The position numbers and the translations under genes are program-made. Shown here piece after piece: positions 1 to 7,159 of a DNA stretch of 14,497 bases. The first letter of the stretch is position 1, and each line of letters opens with the position of its first letter. Below the pieces are notes generated by a model that worked only from the letters and a program-made list of their open reading frames with translations, searched no databases and was not told the DNA's origin. Origin of the DNA: Lentisphaeria bacterium (lineage in GTDB: Bacteria > Verrucomicrobiota > Lentisphaeria > Oligosphaerales > Oligosphaeraceae); contig JAEEXV010000251.1 of NCBI GenBank assembly GCA_016287975.1, positions 1-14,497 of the forward strand, read 5' to 3'.

Positions 1-150
1 CTTTGGGGGGCCACGGCGAGGCCGCCGTGGCAACAACTTTCGGGGGTTGGAATGGATGCGGGTGGCTCTTTGGGGCGCCACGGCGAGGCCGCCGTGGCAA
101 CAACTTTCGGGGGTTGGAATGGATGCGGGTGGCTCTTTGGGGCACCACGA
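1..150. repeat. 67-bp tandem repeat with internal hairpin, about 2.2 copies
   Basis: A 67-bp unit starts at 1 and 68 and begins again at 135, where it decays after about 15 bases. The two full copies are almost identical; the only difference seen is a G for C near position 9. Each full copy carries a perfect inverted repeat, GCCACGGCG-aggc-CGCCGTGGC (10-31 and 77-98). The array begins at the window edge, so its true length is unknown. An open frame runs through it into the HAD gene, but it encodes the same peptide twice and is not regarded as coding. Confidence 0.9.
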
Positions 151-162
151 CGGGCTTATATT

Positions 163-1020
163 ATGGCCATGGACCAGACTGGATGCAACGGAGGAATCCG
201 ACTGATCGTGTCGGATGTCGATTTCACCTTTGTGACGCAGGAGCGGGCGCTGCTGCCCGAGAACCTGGCGGCGGTGCGGGAGGCGCAGGCGGCGGGGGTG
301 CCGTTCGCGTTCTGCAGCGGCCGCGCATGGCATTCGCTCGCGGAATGGTCGCGGATGCTTCAGTTGACGGCGCCGCAAGTCATGGACAACGGCGCGACGC
401 TGGTCTCGCCCAAGGACGGGCGCGTGCTCCGCGAGGTCGCGATCCCCGAGGCGACGGCGAGGTTCCTGTACGCCTCGTTCCTGGCGGAGGGGTTCCTGCC
501 GATCCTCTGCACGTCGAACATCTTCTATGCGGTCCAGGTGGACGAGGTGGCGGTCGAGCATCTTCGCCGCACCAACGAGCCGCTGCAGACCGTGCCCTCG
601 GAGGCGGATCTGAAGGAGCCGTTCCGCCATGCGGTGAAAGTGGGGGTGTTCACGCGGACGCGGCGTCCCGAACTGGAGGCGCTGGTGGCGCGGCTGCACG
701 CGGCGGGCGCGGCCAGGGGGCTGGACTTCGCCTATAGTTTCACCGAGTTCGAGACGCTGGTGATCTCGGCGACTGGCGCGACCAAGACGCAGGGCGTCGC
801 GGCGGCGTGTCGGGAACTGGGCTGCACGATGGCCGAGGTGATGGCCATCGGGGACGGCGACAATGACGCGGAGCTGCTCTCCGCCGTCGGTCTCGGCGTG
901 GCGGTCGCCAACGCGACGCCGCTGGCGAAGGCGGCGGCGCGGATGCAGGTGGCGAGTTGCGACGAGGCGGGCGTCGCCCAGGCCATCCGTCGTGTCCTGG
1001 CAGGCGGATGGCGGGGGTGA
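163..1020 (+). CDS. HAD-superfamily hydrolase, Cof-type (IIB) phosphatase
   Basis: Predicted cytoplasmic phosphatase of 285 residues, close to the usual 260-290 of Cof-type sugar-phosphate or flavin-phosphate phosphatases. All four HAD motifs are visible. Motif I is SDVDFTF (Asp18 nucleophile, Asp20 acid/base), matching DxDx(T/V) but with Phe where most members have Gly. Motif II is FCSGR (Ser52). Motif III is Lys208 in GATKTQG. Motif IV is GDGDNDAELL (Asp231, Asp235). Residues about 85-195 form the cap expected of type IIB. The ATG at 163 was chosen because the frame upstream is made of the 67-bp repeat; the ATG at 169 is also possible. No Shine-Dalgarno sequence is visible. The gene is convergent with the kinase gene, 32 bp away, and no clear terminator is seen in that gap. 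The substrate cannot be read from the sequence. Confidence 0.9.
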   Translation: MAMDQTGCNGGIRLIVSDVDFTFVTQERALLPENLAAVREAQAAGVPFAFCSGRAWHSLAEWSRMLQLTAPQVMDNGATLVSPKDGRVLREVAIPEATARFLYASFLAEGFLPILCTSNIFYAVQVDEVAVEHLRRTNEPLQTVPSEADLKEPFRHAVKVGVFTRTRRPELEALVARLHAAGAARGLDFAYSFTEFETLVISATGATKTQGVAAACRELGCTMAEVMAIGDGDNDAELLSAVGLGVAVANATPLAKAAARMQVASCDEAGVAQAIRRVLAGGWRG

Positions 1021-1052
1021 TTCCGTGAAAGGCGCGCTGGCGGTGGCGCGGC

Positions 1053-3830
1053 CTATTTCCCGCGGGCTTCGTGCGGGGTGATATTCGCGAGCAGCTGGGT
1101 GAGTTTGTCGAGGGTGACGGGCTTCAGCACGATGCCTGTGAAGCCCATTTCCTCGCTGTGCTTTCGGGCCTCGACGTCGGCGGTGACGGCGTAGACGGGG
1201 ATTGAGGCGAGGCGCGGATCCTTTCGGATGGCCTGGACGAGTTCCTCGCCAGTCATATTGGGCATCCACATGTCGGTGAGGACGAGGTCGAAGTCGGGAT
1301 TGGCCTGGAGGCGCTGGAGGGCGGCGAGGCCGTCGCTGGCGGTTTCAAAGTGCCCGACCTGGAGCCGTTTGAGCATGGCCTTGATGACGGCGAGGTTGAC
1401 GGGGACGTCGTCGGCGACGAGGATGCGCAGGTCCTGCCCGTTGATTTCCCTGGGTGCGTCGGGCGCGTCGGGCGCGGGGATGGCGGCGAGGGGGATGGTC
1501 TTGACGTTCTGGAGGGTGAGGGTGAAGACGGAGCCTTTTCCAGGGGCGGACTTGAGGGTGAGGGTTCCGTTCATGCGCTTGGCGAGTTGTCGGCAGATGG
1601 AGAGCCCGAGGCCTGTGCCGCGGCTGGCCTTCGGGGTGCGCAGCTGGGTGAACGGCTGCATGAGGTGCTTCTGGTCCTCCTCGGCGATGCCAGCGCCCGT
1701 GTCGGCGACGGCGAGGGTGAGGACGCCGTAGTCGGCGTTTTCGGCGTCGGGCTGGAAGTCGGCATGGAGGGTGATGCTGCCGTGGTCGGTGAACTTGACG
1801 GCGTTGCTGATGAGGTTGAAGAGGATCTGGCGGATGCGCTGCGGGTCGACTTCGAGGAGGGGGAGCGTCTCCATGTCCTCGTGGAGTTTGACTTCGCCGC
1901 CCGAGACGGCGACGTCGAAGGAGTGCAGGACGCCTGAGGCGAGTTTGGCCAGGTCGGTGGGGACGGGGGCGATGTCCATCTTGCCAGATTCGAGCTTGGA
2001 GAGGTCGAGGACGTCGTTGATGAGCTGGAGCAGGGTGTCGCCGCTGGTGGTGATGGCGTTGAGGGCCTTCTTGCGTTCCTCCTCCTTGTCGATGCCGTAT
2101 TTCATGAGTTCCGCGTATCCGAGGATGGCGTTGAGGGGGGTGCGGATGTCATGGCTGACGGTGGAGAAGAACAGGGTGCGGGCCTTTTCGGCGGCGACCG
2201 CCTGGTCGAGGGCGCTGTGGAGGCGCTGGCTGTTGAGGTGCCGTTCGAGGGTGGCCCCGAAGATTTCGCTGCACCGTCCGAGGAAGTCCTGTTCGTATTT
2301 GTTCAGGCGGTGCGGGGTGTTGAAGCCGACGAGAAGGATCCCCCAGGCCTGTCCTGCGACCTGGACGGGGATGGCGGCGAGGGTGGTGGTGGGGTGGAGG
2401 GCGGGTGCGTCGTCGAAGAGGGTCTTGCGGAAGAGCGCGAGTGGCTCTCCTTCGAGGATGAAGTGTCCGCCAGGCGCGGGCTGGTCGAGCAGCTGGCGGA
2501 TGGGCGCGGCGGGGCAGGAGAAGGTGTGGGGGAGGGAGTTCCCGAAGCGGTCGATGCTGTGTTCGGAGTCGATGACGTAGGTGTCTTGCTCGTGGTCATG
2601 CCGAATGAGGTGTCCGAAGTCGGCGTCGAGGCGTTCGCGGATGATGTCAAGCACCTGCCGCGGGCTGTTGACGGCGCTTTCCGCCTGGAGGACGAGCAGG
2701 GCCTTGGCGATGGCGCCTGCGTTGGCGTTGAGCTCCTCGTTTTCGGTGACGTCGCTGGCCATTCCGAAGATGCAGGGGCTGCCGTCCTGGTCGGCGATCT
2801 GGAACTGCGTGATCTGGAAGCGGTGGGGCTTGCCGTCGGCGGAGGTGATGGTGCAGCGGCTGGTGACGGGGGTGGTGCTGACGACGGTCTTGGCGTCGAT
2901 GCTGTCGAGGGCCTGGAAGGTGTCGGGGGGGAAGAGTTCGTCGTCCGTGCGTCCGCGGAGGTCGTCGAGGGAGGATTTTCCCGCGAAGGCGAGGAAACTG
3001 GCGTTGCAGTCGCGGTATTCGCCCGTGCGCGCGTCCTTGATGGCGAAGAGCAGCGGGAGGTTGTTGAGGACATTTCGGAGGAGGGCGTTGGCGCGGCCCT
3101 GGCGGAGGCGGAGGCAGATCATGAGGGCGGCGAAGGCGACGGCGAAGGCGAACATGCCGATGCCCTGGATGAGATGGAGGACGGAATACTGGGTGGAGAG
3201 GAGTTTGCAGCGTTCTTCGAGGTTCAGGGTGGCTTTGTCGAAGGCCTGTTCGATGGGGCGGTAGATGTTGTTCTTGTCCTCTTCGTATTCATCTCCGAAG
3301 AGGATGCCGCGGGCGAGTTCGACGCGTGCGTCGTAGGCCATTCGGAGCTCGGGTTCGGGGAGCGAGAAGCCCTTGACTTCGGGGGGGCATTCGGGCGAAT
3401 CGAGGTCCTGGCTGGTGGCGAGGAGGCGCATGGCATGGTATTCCTTGCTCATGAGCGCGAGGGAGGAGTGCATGGCGGCGTCGAACTTTCGCTTGATGTC
3501 GGCGCTGTCGGGGAGGTGGCTGATCTTCTGTAGACTGAGTTCGCGGTGCTGGTCGGTCTTTGCCTCCTGGAAGTAGGCGTCGCGGTGGATTGTCTTTTTG
3601 GTGACGGCGTATTTGCGGACGGCGTTGGTGAGGATGTCGGAGCCGCTGCGGAGGAGTTGCCCTGCCTCGTTGTATTCGGCGAGGGTATGGTAGGCGTCCT
3701 GGAAGTCGTGGAGATTCTCGTCGAGCCGCAGGCGGATATAGAAAATCCCGGCGAAGAGGAGGATGCAGGATGCGGCGAGGAGGAAGATGAGGATGCGTTG
3801 CCGCGAAAATGCTTGCGAGGTGCTTCTCAT
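1053..3830 (-). CDS. Membrane-bound hybrid sensor histidine kinase / response regulator (PAS-GAF-HisKA-HATPase-REC)
   Basis: A 925-residue inner-membrane sensor kinase. A transmembrane helix (about 13-34) is followed by a largely helical extracytoplasmic sensor region (35-220) and a second membrane helix (about 222-241). Next come a PAS-like domain (about 248-365), a GAF-like domain (about 370-530), and the HisKA H-box with His560 in TVSHDIRTPLNA. The HATPase domain shows the N-box around Asn673-Asn677, DTGAGI at 710-715 and RGTGLGLSICR at 737-747. The C-terminal receiver domain (about 800-918) has Asp807/Asp808, phospho-acceptor Asp853, Thr883 and Lys903. All catalytic residues appear intact. 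There is no DNA-binding output domain, so phosphate must pass to another protein or the protein acts through its receiver. The gene starts 12 bp after the beta-helix gene, with no Shine-Dalgarno sequence, suggesting translational coupling. The ligand is unknown. Confidence 0.95.
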   Translation of the reverse strand: MRSTSQAFSRQRILIFLLAASCILLFAGIFYIRLRLDENLHDFQDAYHTLAEYNEAGQLLRSGSDILTNAVRKYAVTKKTIHRDAYFQEAKTDQHRELSLQKISHLPDSADIKRKFDAAMHSSLALMSKEYHAMRLLATSQDLDSPECPPEVKGFSLPEPELRMAYDARVELARGILFGDEYEEDKNNIYRPIEQAFDKATLNLEERCKLLSTQYSVLHLIQGIGMFAFAVAFAALMICLRLRQGRANALLRNVLNNLPLLFAIKDARTGEYRDCNASFLAFAGKSSLDDLRGRTDDELFPPDTFQALDSIDAKTVVSTTPVTSRCTITSADGKPHRFQITQFQIADQDGSPCIFGMASDVTENEELNANAGAIAKALLVLQAESAVNSPRQVLDIIRERLDADFGHLIRHDHEQDTYVIDSEHSIDRFGNSLPHTFSCPAAPIRQLLDQPAPGGHFILEGEPLALFRKTLFDDAPALHPTTTLAAIPVQVAGQAWGILLVGFNTPHRLNKYEQDFLGRCSEIFGATLERHLNSQRLHSALDQAVAAEKARTLFFSTVSHDIRTPLNAILGYAELMKYGIDKEEERKKALNAITTSGDTLLQLINDVLDLSKLESGKMDIAPVPTDLAKLASGVLHSFDVAVSGGEVKLHEDMETLPLLEVDPQRIRQILFNLISNAVKFTDHGSITLHADFQPDAENADYGVLTLAVADTGAGIAEEDQKHLMQPFTQLRTPKASRGTGLGLSICRQLAKRMNGTLTLKSAPGKGSVFTLTLQNVKTIPLAAIPAPDAPDAPREINGQDLRILVADDVPVNLAVIKAMLKRLQVGHFETASDGLAALQRLQANPDFDLVLTDMWMPNMTGEELVQAIRKDPRLASIPVYAVTADVEARKHSEEMGFTGIVLKPVTLDKLTQLLANITPHEARGK

Positions 3831-3842
3831 GGTGTCGGGCGG

Positions 3843-6008
3843 TTACTTTTCAAGGGGCCAGGTGGTGGTGGCACCAGGGAGGAGGGAGTTGCCGCTGGCG
3901 GCGCGGAGGAATTCGGGTTTCACGCCGCTGTTCTTGCCTGCGAAGCGGCAGTCGTGGAACTCGACGGTGGCATGGGGGAGGGTCTTGAAGCGGGCGGAAT
4001 CGAAGGCGCATCGCGCGAAGGCGGCGCGGACGTTGCGGAGGGTGGCGGCGCGGATGGGGCCGCAGTTGCGGATGGCCAGGGGGAAGACGGGGCCCTGGTC
4101 CTGGTGGTTGACGACGACGGTGAAGTGTCCGCTGCCCGCGAGGGCGATGTTCTCGATGAGCACCTGGGCGGGGACGAGGAGGCGGTGGGCGTAGTCGAAG
4201 TCCTGGGCGGCGGCGGTGGTGTGGGTGAAGAGGACGGCGGGCCTGTCAGTGTGGACGGTGCAGTTGCGGATGGTGATGTGGCCGCCGAGGTCGCCGATGT
4301 CGCCGCGTCCCGTGAAGATGCCTGTGGCGTCGTGGATCTGGCAGTTCTCGATGCGGATGTGTCCCGTGCCAGCGAAGATGAATGCGGTGCGCGGGGCGAA
4401 GTGCCATTTGGCGAGGTCGGCCTTGGGGGTGCAGTAGCCTGGGAGGGTGGTGGAGAGGGCATGGATGACGGCGTTTTCGATGGTGTAGTGGTCGCCGTAG
4501 TGGTCGTCGATGCAGCCCCATTTGCCGCCGTGGATGGAGATGAAGCGTCCATGCCGCCCTGCCATGGAATCGCGGCAGTTTTCGGAGGTGCAGTCGGTGT
4601 AGGCGACGAAGCGGCAGTTGGTGTGTGAGATGTTGTAGCCGAGGCCGTGGTAGGTGGCGCCCGACCAGTGGCAGTCGTGGAAGGAGAGGTTGGCGCAGTG
4701 GTCGACGCCCATGAGTGAACTGGGCATGTAGTCCTTCTGGAGGACGCGGATGGAGAGGCGTCGGAAGGCGAGGTTGCCGCGGTTGACGAGGAGGGTCTGG
4801 TCGTGGACTGGATGGGGCTTGCCGCCGAGGTCGCTGGCGCAGGTGACTTCGATTGCGAGGCCGTCGAAGTCGAGCGGCGGCTGAGGCGGGGTGTATTCGA
4901 CGGCGGTTTCGGGATGGAGCCAGAGGCAGATGGCGTCCCTGGCGCCGTTGGGGTAGGTGAAGCGGTGGTGGGTGCGCGCGGCCTTGGGGTTCGGTTCGAC
5001 GGGGCCGATGGGGATGTCGCCGTGGAAGCGGTGTCGAAAGGCGGTGCCAGGGCCAGAGGGGAAGGTGGCCTTGAAGACGCGCCCGTCTTTCATGCAGTAT
5101 TCGCCGCGGCGGTAGGTGCGCGCGGCGTCCCATGGCCTGGCGTCGGCGGGCGGGGTGTAGGAGAACTGGAGTTCGGGGACGAGATGGCCTTCGTGGGTGG
5201 AGACGACGCAAAAGTCGTTCGGGGTGTAGTACTGGTCGTTCCTCTGGTTGCGGCGGCTGGAGAAGAAGTCGGTGCCGGAGAAGCGCAGGGTGCCGCCGCG
5301 TTCCAGGTCGATGAGGTCGCCGCGGAGGGTGGGGATGCCTTTGACCTTCGGCAGGCGGGAGAGGCCTGCGCGGAGGGCGCCGAAGGCCTTTGGATCCAGC
5401 GCGACGGGCGGGGTGTCAGGCACGATCTGGAGGCGGACGGGGCGCTTGAGGGCATGGGCTGGGGTGAACGTGACCTGCGAGAAGGAGGCGCGCCTGGGGT
5501 CGAGTTCCGCTTCCTTGACCAGCACGCCCTTGCAGTCGATGCCGCATCGCAGGGTGACGACCTCGGTGAAACGGTAGCGCCCTGGCGGGATGAGCATTTT
5601 GCGGCGGGAGGCGGTGGCGGCGGCGTCGGCGGCGCGCTGGAGCGCGCGGGTGTCGTCGTGCTTGCCGTCGCCGACGGCGCCGAACCACTTGGCCGAGGGG
5701 GTGCATCCTGGCAATGCGCCGCGCACGGCGCCTGTCCCGCGAAAGATGTGCGCGTTTTCGTCGGCGAGCAGGGGGCCGTTGACCACGAGCGCGGATCCAG
5801 GGGCGAGATCGAGCCAGCCGCCCGAGGCGAAGCGCAGGGAGACGCCGTCGGGGACGACGACGCGTCCCGCCACGGCCAGCGGCGCGGAGATTTCGAGCAC
5901 GCCGTCGGGGGGCGTCTCCTGGAGGCGTTCCAGGAGGGTCGCGGCGCCGGAGGCGAGGATTCCGAGCAGCAGGCAAAGGCAGGTGGTTTTCAGGGAAGTG
6001 CGGGGCAT
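3843..6008 (-). CDS. Exported right-handed beta-helix protein (pectate-lyase-3 / GH28-related)
   Basis: A 721-residue protein with an N-terminal signal peptide (basic MPRTSLK, then a hydrophobic stretch to about residue 24). Residues 108-121, WFGAVGDGKHDDTR, match the start motif of the pectate-lyase-3/GH28-related beta-helix superfamily, followed by the typical PPGRYRF segment at 141-147. The C-terminal half (about 405-690) is rich in short strands carrying IRNC, FHDC and IENC turns, as expected of helix coils. Between the two parts, residues about 290-315 (PWDAARTYRRGEY..DGRVFKA) resemble a CBM5/12-type carbohydrate-binding motif. Polysaccharide binding or cleavage outside the cytoplasm is inferred; no catalytic residues can be assigned. 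It is the first gene of a probable two-gene unit with the kinase. No Shine-Dalgarno sequence precedes the ATG, and a palindrome lies 27-50 bp upstream. Confidence 0.8.
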   Translation of the reverse strand: MPRTSLKTTCLCLLLGILASGAATLLERLQETPPDGVLEISAPLAVAGRVVVPDGVSLRFASGGWLDLAPGSALVVNGPLLADENAHIFRGTGAVRGALPGCTPSAKWFGAVGDGKHDDTRALQRAADAAATASRRKMLIPPGRYRFTEVVTLRCGIDCKGVLVKEAELDPRRASFSQVTFTPAHALKRPVRLQIVPDTPPVALDPKAFGALRAGLSRLPKVKGIPTLRGDLIDLERGGTLRFSGTDFFSSRRNQRNDQYYTPNDFCVVSTHEGHLVPELQFSYTPPADARPWDAARTYRRGEYCMKDGRVFKATFPSGPGTAFRHRFHGDIPIGPVEPNPKAARTHHRFTYPNGARDAICLWLHPETAVEYTPPQPPLDFDGLAIEVTCASDLGGKPHPVHDQTLLVNRGNLAFRRLSIRVLQKDYMPSSLMGVDHCANLSFHDCHWSGATYHGLGYNISHTNCRFVAYTDCTSENCRDSMAGRHGRFISIHGGKWGCIDDHYGDHYTIENAVIHALSTTLPGYCTPKADLAKWHFAPRTAFIFAGTGHIRIENCQIHDATGIFTGRGDIGDLGGHITIRNCTVHTDRPAVLFTHTTAAAQDFDYAHRLLVPAQVLIENIALAGSGHFTVVVNHQDQGPVFPLAIRNCGPIRAATLRNVRAAFARCAFDSARFKTLPHATVEFHDCRFAGKNSGVKPEFLRAASGNSLLPGATTTWPLEK

Positions 6009-6034
6009 GTGTCGGGCTGGGGGGGATTTCTGGT

Positions 6035-6058
6035 GAAAGTCATAACATAATGCCTTTC
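6035..6058. promoter_or_regulatory. Imperfect palindrome upstream of the beta-helix gene, candidate operator
   Basis: GAAAGTCAT (6035-6043), a 6-bp centre, and ATGCCTTTC (6050-6058) pair at 8 of 9 positions. The palindrome lies in the 68-bp gap between the AraC gene stop and the beta-helix start. On the minus strand its centre reads TATGTT, a possible -10 box about 35 bp before the start codon, but no good -35 is visible. The stretch AACATAATGCCTTTC (6044-6058) matches AATATAATGTCTGTT (7020-7034) in the divergent control region at 11 of 15 positions. A separate small hairpin, GCCTTT/AAAGGC (6052-6070), overlaps it and could weakly terminate the AraC transcript, although no U-run follows. Confidence 0.4.
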
Positions 6059-6076
6059 ATCGGAAAAGGCGGGCGT

Positions 6077-6982
6077 TCACGGTTTGCGTTTTCGGGCGCG
6101 GAACTCGGAGGGCGAGCATCCCTCGCAGGCGTGGAAGAAGCGGGTGAAGGCCTGGAGGCTGGGGAATCCAGTGGTGTATGCGATGTCGGTGACGGTGTCC
6201 TCGGTGCTTTCGAGGAGTTCCCTGGCGTTCTCCAGCCGCGTCTGGCGCTGCCAATGGCCGATGGTCATCCCGAACTTCGCCTTGAAGCGGCGGGTGAGCT
6301 GCCGCGGGCTCAGGCTGTAGGCCTGGCTCAGGGTGGCGAGCGTCAACGGACGCCTGTTCAGGCTGATGAAGACGGAGTTGCGCACGGAGTTCTCCAGTTC
6401 GTTGTCGGGGATCTCGGGATCCTGCGCGACGTGCGCGAACGACGTCGCCAGGAACTCCATCACGAAACACTTCACCGCCGAGCGCAGCAGTTCATTGCGG
6501 AAGCGCGACGGCGGCGGGGGTGCGACCAGCCGCTCGACCGCCTCGCGCTGCAGCGGCGTCAGGGGGACTTCGTAGCCGAGTTCGCCCAGCCTCGCATTGA
6601 TGCGGCGGCACAGGCGCCGCGCCTGCGCGTCCCGCCCCTGCAGGCGGAACGAGAAACTCAGGATCTGCGACATCGCGTCGACGACCTGCGTGCGGCTGTG
6701 CAGCAGGCTCGGCGGCAGCGCCAGCAGCACCGCCTCCCTCTCCTCGCTGAGCGGGTGCGGGTTGCGCCCGACGCTGGTGTCGAGGGGCGCTCCGCCCAGA
6801 TGCACCGTCAGTTCGTAGGTCGGATGCTGGTGTTCAGGCGTGTGGAAATGCTTCGGCCCCTCCACATACATGCAGTAGTGCATGGTCAGCGCCAGCCCGC
6901 CGATTTCGATCGGCGGCATTTCGCGGATCGCCTCCGCCAGGATGCCGTTGAGTTCGCCTCGGTTAATGTCCCGCAATCCCAT
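6077..6982 (-). CDS. AraC-family transcriptional regulator
   Basis: A 301-residue regulator. The N-terminal part contains a cupin-like sugar-sensing segment (FHTPEHQHPTYELTVHLGG, about residues 46-64). The C-terminal 90 residues are a clear AraC/XylS DNA-binding domain with two helix-turn-helix units: the first at about 213-238 (LTLATLSQAYSLSPRQLTRRF) and the second at about 263-295, containing the signature DIAYTTGFPSLQAFTRFF. The start is supported by a strong GAGGAG Shine-Dalgarno sequence at 6990-6995, seven bases before the ATG. The gene is divergent from the pseudopilin operon across 177 bp and lies upstream of the beta-helix and kinase genes on the same strand. It is therefore the natural local regulator of the plus-strand operon and perhaps of the beta-helix gene. 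The inducer is not identifiable. Confidence 0.93.
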   Translation of the reverse strand: MGLRDINRGELNGILAEAIREMPPIEIGGLALTMHYCMYVEGPKHFHTPEHQHPTYELTVHLGGAPLDTSVGRNPHPLSEEREAVLLALPPSLLHSRTQVVDAMSQILSFSFRLQGRDAQARRLCRRINARLGELGYEVPLTPLQREAVERLVAPPPPSRFRNELLRSAVKCFVMEFLATSFAHVAQDPEIPDNELENSVRNSVFISLNRRPLTLATLSQAYSLSPRQLTRRFKAKFGMTIGHWQRQTRLENARELLESTEDTVTDIAYTTGFPSLQAFTRFFHACEGCSPSEFRARKRKP

Positions 6983-7005
6983 TCGTCGTCTCCTCGATTG
7001 GCCAG

Positions 7006-7038
7006 ATGTCTTTTTCCGTTAATATAATGTCTGTTTTT
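7006..7038. promoter_or_regulatory. Direct repeat with 21-bp spacing, candidate AraC-family operator
   Basis: ATGTCTTTTT (7006-7015) and ATGTCTGTTTTT (7027-7038) are direct repeats whose starts are 21 bp apart, two helical turns. This is the usual arrangement of half-sites for AraC-family dimers. The proximal half-site ends about 16 bp before the -35 box of the pseudopilin promoter, a position suited to activation. The AT-rich TATATT (minus strand, 7026-7021) between the two half-sites could be the -10 of the AraC gene itself, which would give autoregulation. Binding by this particular regulator is inferred from position. Confidence 0.5.
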
Positions 7039-7054
7039 GACAATGGCGGAGCCC

Positions 7055-7082
7055 TTGAAACTGCCGACGCCGTTCCTATATT
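7055..7082 (+). promoter_or_regulatory. Sigma70-like promoter of the pseudopilin operon
   Basis: TTGAAA (7055-7060), a 16-bp spacer and TATATT (7077-7082) form a good housekeeping-type promoter in an otherwise GC-rich sequence. The predicted start near 7089 gives a leader of about 70 bases before the ATG at 7160. A perfect TTGACA at 7037-7042 has no -10 partner at the correct distance. Confidence 0.5.
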
Positions 7083-7159
7083 TACCCCGAAGGCCGAAAA
7101 CACGCCGCATTCCTTTTTGAATCCTACCTGAATCCACCGACAACCCCCTGGGAGGCATC

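Noticed and set aside
52..162. Upstream extension of the HAD protein to an ATG at 52
   Set aside because: The extra 37 residues are encoded by the 67-bp repeat and contain no homology to HAD proteins; motif I sits at the normal distance from ATG 163.
3546..6050. Long plus-strand frames opposite the kinase and beta-helix genes (3546-4628 and 4803-6050)
   Set aside because: Low-complexity Glu/Gly/Val-rich products opposite well-supported genes, with no motifs.
7037..7042. TTGACA as the -35 of the pseudopilin promoter
   Set aside because: No -10-like hexamer lies 16-18 bp downstream; TTGAAA at 7055 pairs better with TATATT at 7077.
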